In this document: piece after piece, positions 60,101 to 64,000 of the stretch
Numbering within the stretch: the first letter of the stretch is position 1
Layout of the letters: the number at the start of each line of letters is the position of its first letter
Assembly: GCA_028671895.1 (NCBI GenBank)
Contig: CM053810.1
Coordinates: 31,723,501 to 31,787,500 of the forward strand
DNA from: Oenanthe sinensis
Taxonomy: Eukaryota; Streptophyta; Magnoliopsida; Apiales; Apiaceae
Length of the DNA stretch: 64,000 nt
Reading direction: 5' to 3'
Program-made: the position numbers and the translations under genes
Notes under the pieces: model-generated
Seen by the model: the letters and a program-made list of their open reading frames with translations, nothing else
What the model was told of the DNA's origin: nothing
Databases searched by the model: none

Positions 60101-61931
60101 ATTTTAATATAGTAAAGGTTCCCAAATATTATTTTATATTTTATTAATTCTTTAAATACGAATAAAATATTCTCTGACTTATCAAAAATTGGGAATCCAG
60201 TCTAGGAAGTAAATAAATATTTACTTTCCCCGAATACGATTTTGTTTTAGGATCACCGCCCTACTTTAGTTAGAGTTTTAAAGTTAACAAAATCAAAGAG
60301 ATTTTCCGAGTAACTCCCAGGTCTTGATTTTTTAAATGATTTTCATATCTCGATATATGAGATCAGTTGACGGAGGTCAACATATATATTGTGATATTCT
60401 TACTTCCCCGAATATTCCGGAAGTAACCCATCAGATATTGTGTATCTATTAACAAGTAGGATATATTTGGGGAACTAGGATTAAATTCTGATTCCAAGTT
60501 AGATAGACGAATCTATTAACAAGTATGATATACTTGGGGAACTAGGATTAAATTCCGGTTCTAGGTTAGGTAGATGAATCTATTAACAAGTATGATATAC
60601 TTGGGGAACTAGGATTAAATTCTGGTTCCAGGTAATAGATTGTTCTAGTGGACTAAGATATATGGCGTAAGTGGCCAAGTGACGCACGGCCCAGCACTTT
60701 GTCCCATATGCGGTCTAGGGTAATTCCCTATAACGGTAGAGATCGATGTGGCTCCCCCTTCTACATGTAGAGAAATAACAAGAGCTGCCATATGTTACGA
60801 CTGATCATCGTGTATGTACGATAGAAGCGTGGTGAAAGGCTCTAGATACAGTCTCATCTTCCAATTGGAATTGTGTTGTAACATCGTAATGAAAGCCTAT
60901 GAGCTGAGTTACCGATGGTGTTGTCAGTGATTGATATCTTGATATTTCTCCTTATTCATCCGAGATGTTTTGGAAGAAAAGTTATTTTGAAAACTTAAGC
61001 GGGTACATGATGTACACCAGACAGTTTATAAAATTTTAAACTGTTTCACTGGATTTTAAACTTTACAAGTGGTATGGTTCAAAGTGATTTGATTTGCTTA
61101 TGATGAGAAGCAACTATTATTGTAGTATCTTGAAATGGATACTTATTATATTTTATGGGAGTTTAATAAAGCTATAGTTGATGCTATTTTGCTATGTTAT
61201 TGATAATATTATTTTAAAACTGTGAATGTAATAAGTTCATTGGGTTTTATCTCCAAGGCTTCAGAGGAAGTATGAAAGAGTGGTAATACTATATTCGATA
61301 GTGTCTTATTTTATATATTGAACTAAATTGTTCGAATTATAATCTTCTAAACTTCATGTTAAGTATAAATACTTTTAACAGAAAACTCCGACTGTATGTA
61401 TCGTCGAAAGATACTTTGTTATGCTTACCATATATCGGTAACCTTATGTAATATTATTGAGATAGTAGTGATTATCATATTTTTGGATGATAATCACATA
61501 GATAATTTGGTGGATGACTTGCTGAGCATTCTTTCGCTCACTCTTGCTTTATATTAAAATTTTAAGAGATAGTGATAATGCATTGGATTGGCTCCATACT
61601 TCGAGGAAGGAAAGTAGGAGATTCACCTTTGAGATGGTTTAGTTCAACACTATTCAGAAGTAAGTTGGATAGGCTTTCCGTTTTGATCTAGTTATTAATG
61701 TCACTTCATGTAGAGGTTATCATTGATAGCGTGAAATCCTTGATAAGTACATTTGGTTTTTATTAACTAATGATACTGGTTGTATATCATTTCTAAGGCT
61801 ATAACTCGTATGTGTATGAGAGAGGGGTCTGTGATGTGATTTCGTTGGATTATTGAGTTATTACAGGTTTTACATGATCGGATGGTGACATGACGACTCA
61901 AATCCCTGACCCCGGGTTTGGGGGCATTACA
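57106..61931 (+). mobile_element. Solo LTR (4826 bp) of a Gypsy/Tekay-like element
   Basis: Starts TGTAATAACCC and ends GGGGCATTACA; gtaac flanks both sides (57101-57105 and 61932-61936). There is no gag-pol, no primer-binding site and no second copy of the terminus inside, so recombination between LTRs left a single LTR. It shares the block cttgctgagcatt...gctcactc...ttgct (61518-61548) with the Tekay LTRs on the left, in the orientation expected for a plus-strand element, but is otherwise different and longer by over 1 kb. Confidence 0.85.
60444..60635 (+). repeat. Three 67-bp tandem units within the solo LTR
   Basis: Units start atctattaacaagta at 60444, 60511 and 60578, exactly 67 bases apart, with few substitutions and the shared phrase ttggggaactaggattaaatt. 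The third unit is cut short near 60635. Confidence 0.92.
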
Positions 61932-64000
61932 GTAACATATATGAAGCCAGCTTGGAGGATTGCACTCACAATGAAGTCACATGTTTATATAGCAAGGCTT
62001 CAACTGAAGAAAGCTGGAAATGGCATAAGAAACTGTCACACATCAACTTCAAAATACTCAACAAGTTGGTGAAGCAGAGTCTTGTGAGAGGATTATCACA
62101 TGTGATTTTGTTCAAGATGGACTTTGTGAAGCATGTCAACTTAGAAAACAAAGGAAAACATCATTTAAGAGAAAAACAATAAATACCATTTCTGAACCCT
62201 TTTATCTATTATATTTTGATTTATTTGGTCCAGTAAATGTGATGTCAATTAATAAAAGGAAATATGCTCTTGTCATTATAGATGATTTTACAAGATACAC
62301 ATGGATTTTTTTTTTGTACTCAAAGGATGAAGCTTCACAACATATAATAGACCATGTCACCTTTCTGGAAATAAAATCAAAGAAGACTGTAAGAATATAA
62401 GGAGTGACAATGGTATTTAATTCAAGAATGCATTAATATAGGAATACTGTGCATCAAAGGGAATTACTCAACAATTTTCTGCACCAGGAACAACTCAACA
62501 AAATGGATTTGTGGAGAGAAAGAATAGAACACTCATAGAGGCAGCCAGGATAATGTTGGCAGAGTCCAAACTGCCAATATATTTCTGGGCTAAGACAGTA
62601 CACAGCATGTTCCACTCAAAACTGTACAATGATAAATATACATGGGAATACTCCCTATGAAATGGTGAAGGACAAGACGCCAAGTGTGAAACACTTTCAC
62701 ATTTTTGGGTGCAAGTGTTTTGTATTAATAGTACATCCTAAAAATCTAATCAAATTTGAAGCCAACGCTGATGAAGCTATATTCCTTGGATATGCACCAA
62801 ACACAAAGGCATTCAGATTCTTCAATATCAGAACAATAATTGTTATGGAATCTATTCATGTTGCATTTGATGACAAAAAGATTACAGGTCTGCAGGATGA
62901 ACCAGAGTCTACAACACTGGAGTTTGAAAATTTCAAAAGTTCTGAGATAGATGAAGATGATGAGGATGAAGAGTCTCAAATCACTCATGAATCAACACAA
63001 AAACATGCACACTTTGAGGGGGAACCAGAAAATTCAACTCCAATCAACTCAGAGTCTAACAATTCAGGGTCTAGTCAGCTAGAGTTTAGTTCTTTAGAGT
63101 CTAGTCCATCAGGGTTTGACTCAAGCAATTCTGAATCTTTTGTAAGATCAAATAACTCAAGGGGAGCCTCCTCGTTTGAATTTCAATCACAAATAGGAAA
63201 TGCCAATGATTTAGGGAGAGCTTCAAGTTTCAGAACCAAACTTCCACTAGCTAGAAAAAGGGCAAGGGATCACACTCCTAATTTGATAATTGGTGATCAT
63301 GAGAGTGGTGTTCAAACGAATGAATGGCTTTATAGTTATTTCGTCTCAAAGAATGAACCAAAGAAAATTGAGGAAGCTTTGCAAGACCAGATTGGATTAT
63401 TGCAATGCAAGAAGAGTTACATGAATTTGAGAGAAATAAAGTGTGGAAACTTATACCAAGACCTAGGAATAGATCAATTATTGGTGTAAAATGGGTGTTC
63501 AGAAACAAACTTGATGAAAATGGCATTGTGATAAGAAACAAAGCAATGCTAGTTGCAAAAGGACACTCTCAAGAGGAAGGAATTGACTATGATGAAACCT
63601 TTGCACCAGTAGCAAGATTGGAATCCATTAGAATGTTTCTTGCATTTATAGCTCATTCAAAATTCAAAGTCTATCAGATGGATGTAAAAAGTGCCTTCTT
63701 CAATGCAAAAATGGAAGAAGAAGTCTATGTGGAGTAGCCATCAGGATTTGTTGATCCAAAATTTCTTGATCATGTTTACAGGTTAGACAAGACACTTTAT
63801 GGATTGAAGCAAGCACCTAGAGCATGGTATGAAACTCTATCAAAAAAAATTCTTGAAAATAGTTTCATTAGAGGTACCATTGACAAAACTCTTTTTATTA
63901 CAAAACATAAAGGTGATATACTGCTTGTCCAAATTTATGTTGATGATATTATATTTGGTTCTATTAATGAAAAACTGGGTGAAAAGTTTAGCAAGTTAAT
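61932..64000 (+). pseudogene. pol: pol of element D, 3' piece: integrase, linker, reverse transcriptase (runs off window)
   Basis: Resumes after the second gtaac copy. The GAG-pre-integrase HHCC region (WHKKLSHINFKI) is at 61952-62150, then a frameshift. Integrase shows stops near 62398 and 62418; the catalytic Glu of the VERKNRT motif is kept (near 62514). The C-terminal domain and Glu/Ser-rich linker are open at 62629-63489. RT N-terminus runs in 63405-63737, ending in a TAG at 63735-63737 where A has CAG. The LYGLKQAPRAWY and YVDD motifs (the latter near 63937-63948) remain. RT is cut by the window end. Confidence 0.85.

Larger units (their letters stand above)
53746..64000 (+). mobile_element. 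SIRE-type element D, relative of element A (right end outside window)
   Basis: 5' LTR (53746-54490), primer-binding site, gag, and pol to the end of the window, split by a solo LTR at 57106-61931. Gag and pol are closely similar to those of A throughout, and the LTR keeps the same start, end and TATA context, so A and D belong to one family. Confidence 0.88.

Noticed and set aside
60444..60635. Three 67-bp units considered as a CRISPR-like array
   Set aside because: Units are contiguous with no unique spacers, in a plant LTR; it is an ordinary tandem repeat.

Overview
The window is plant nuclear DNA from a large, repeat-rich genome. The evidence is LTR retrotransposons primed by initiator-Met tRNA, nested insertions, Stowaway-like and Harbinger-like MITEs, a CACTA-type end, and one intron-containing host gene whose product is a thylakoid LHC-like protein. 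A eudicot, probably an asterid, is likely; the sequence alone does not fix the species. Only one host gene is visible, a homologue of STRESS ENHANCED PROTEIN 2 (SEP2) at 39328-41662. Almost everything else is mobile DNA at different stages of decay.

Left block (1-33761) is a three-level nest. The oldest layer, SIRE/Maximus-type Copia element B, occupies 1-6061 and resumes at 32114-33761. Copia element A (6062-32113; LTRs about 770 bp; target duplication aatag on both sides) is inserted in it. A Ty3/Gypsy chromovirus of Tekay/Del type lies in A on the minus strand (16849-30163; two 3708-bp LTRs; target duplication ataaa). By eye the Tekay LTRs differ at about 1% of sites and the A LTRs at about 3%, which agrees with the nesting order. 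A carries gag, pol and a very long third open frame after pol (12978-16848 plus 30169-31212, about 1.6 thousand codons). B carries a diverged version of the same third gene. All are disabled by stop codons or frameshifts, and A also lost catalytic residues.

Middle block (33762-43310) is AT-rich intergenic DNA with a (CATA)n/(TA)n microsatellite, a CACTA-type terminus, two Stowaway-like MITEs, a possible Helitron end, and SEP2. SEP2 has two exons; its 1738-bp intron holds a MITE inserted inside another MITE. A 19-bp tandem duplication lies just upstream of the gene.

Right block (43320-64000) is a second nest. A decayed minus-strand Ale-type Copia remnant (43642-46513) is cut by SIRE-type element C (LTR 46514-47720, then gag-pol to 53484). 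Next comes element D, a relative of A (LTR 53746-54490, gag and pol to the window end). D is itself split by a 4826-bp solo LTR of a Gypsy/Tekay-like element (57106-61931, target duplication gtaac).

The most unusual signals are: (i) a 9-base word, TCAGAGTCT, or its complement, repeated in the LTRs, spacers and coding linkers of elements A, B and D; (ii) an independent array of another word, TCGAGAAGTC, in the LTR of element C; (iii) the giant third ORF with recognisable N- and C-terminal domains in two diverged elements; and (iv) an extra leader ORF, possibly spliced, ahead of gag in the Tekay element.
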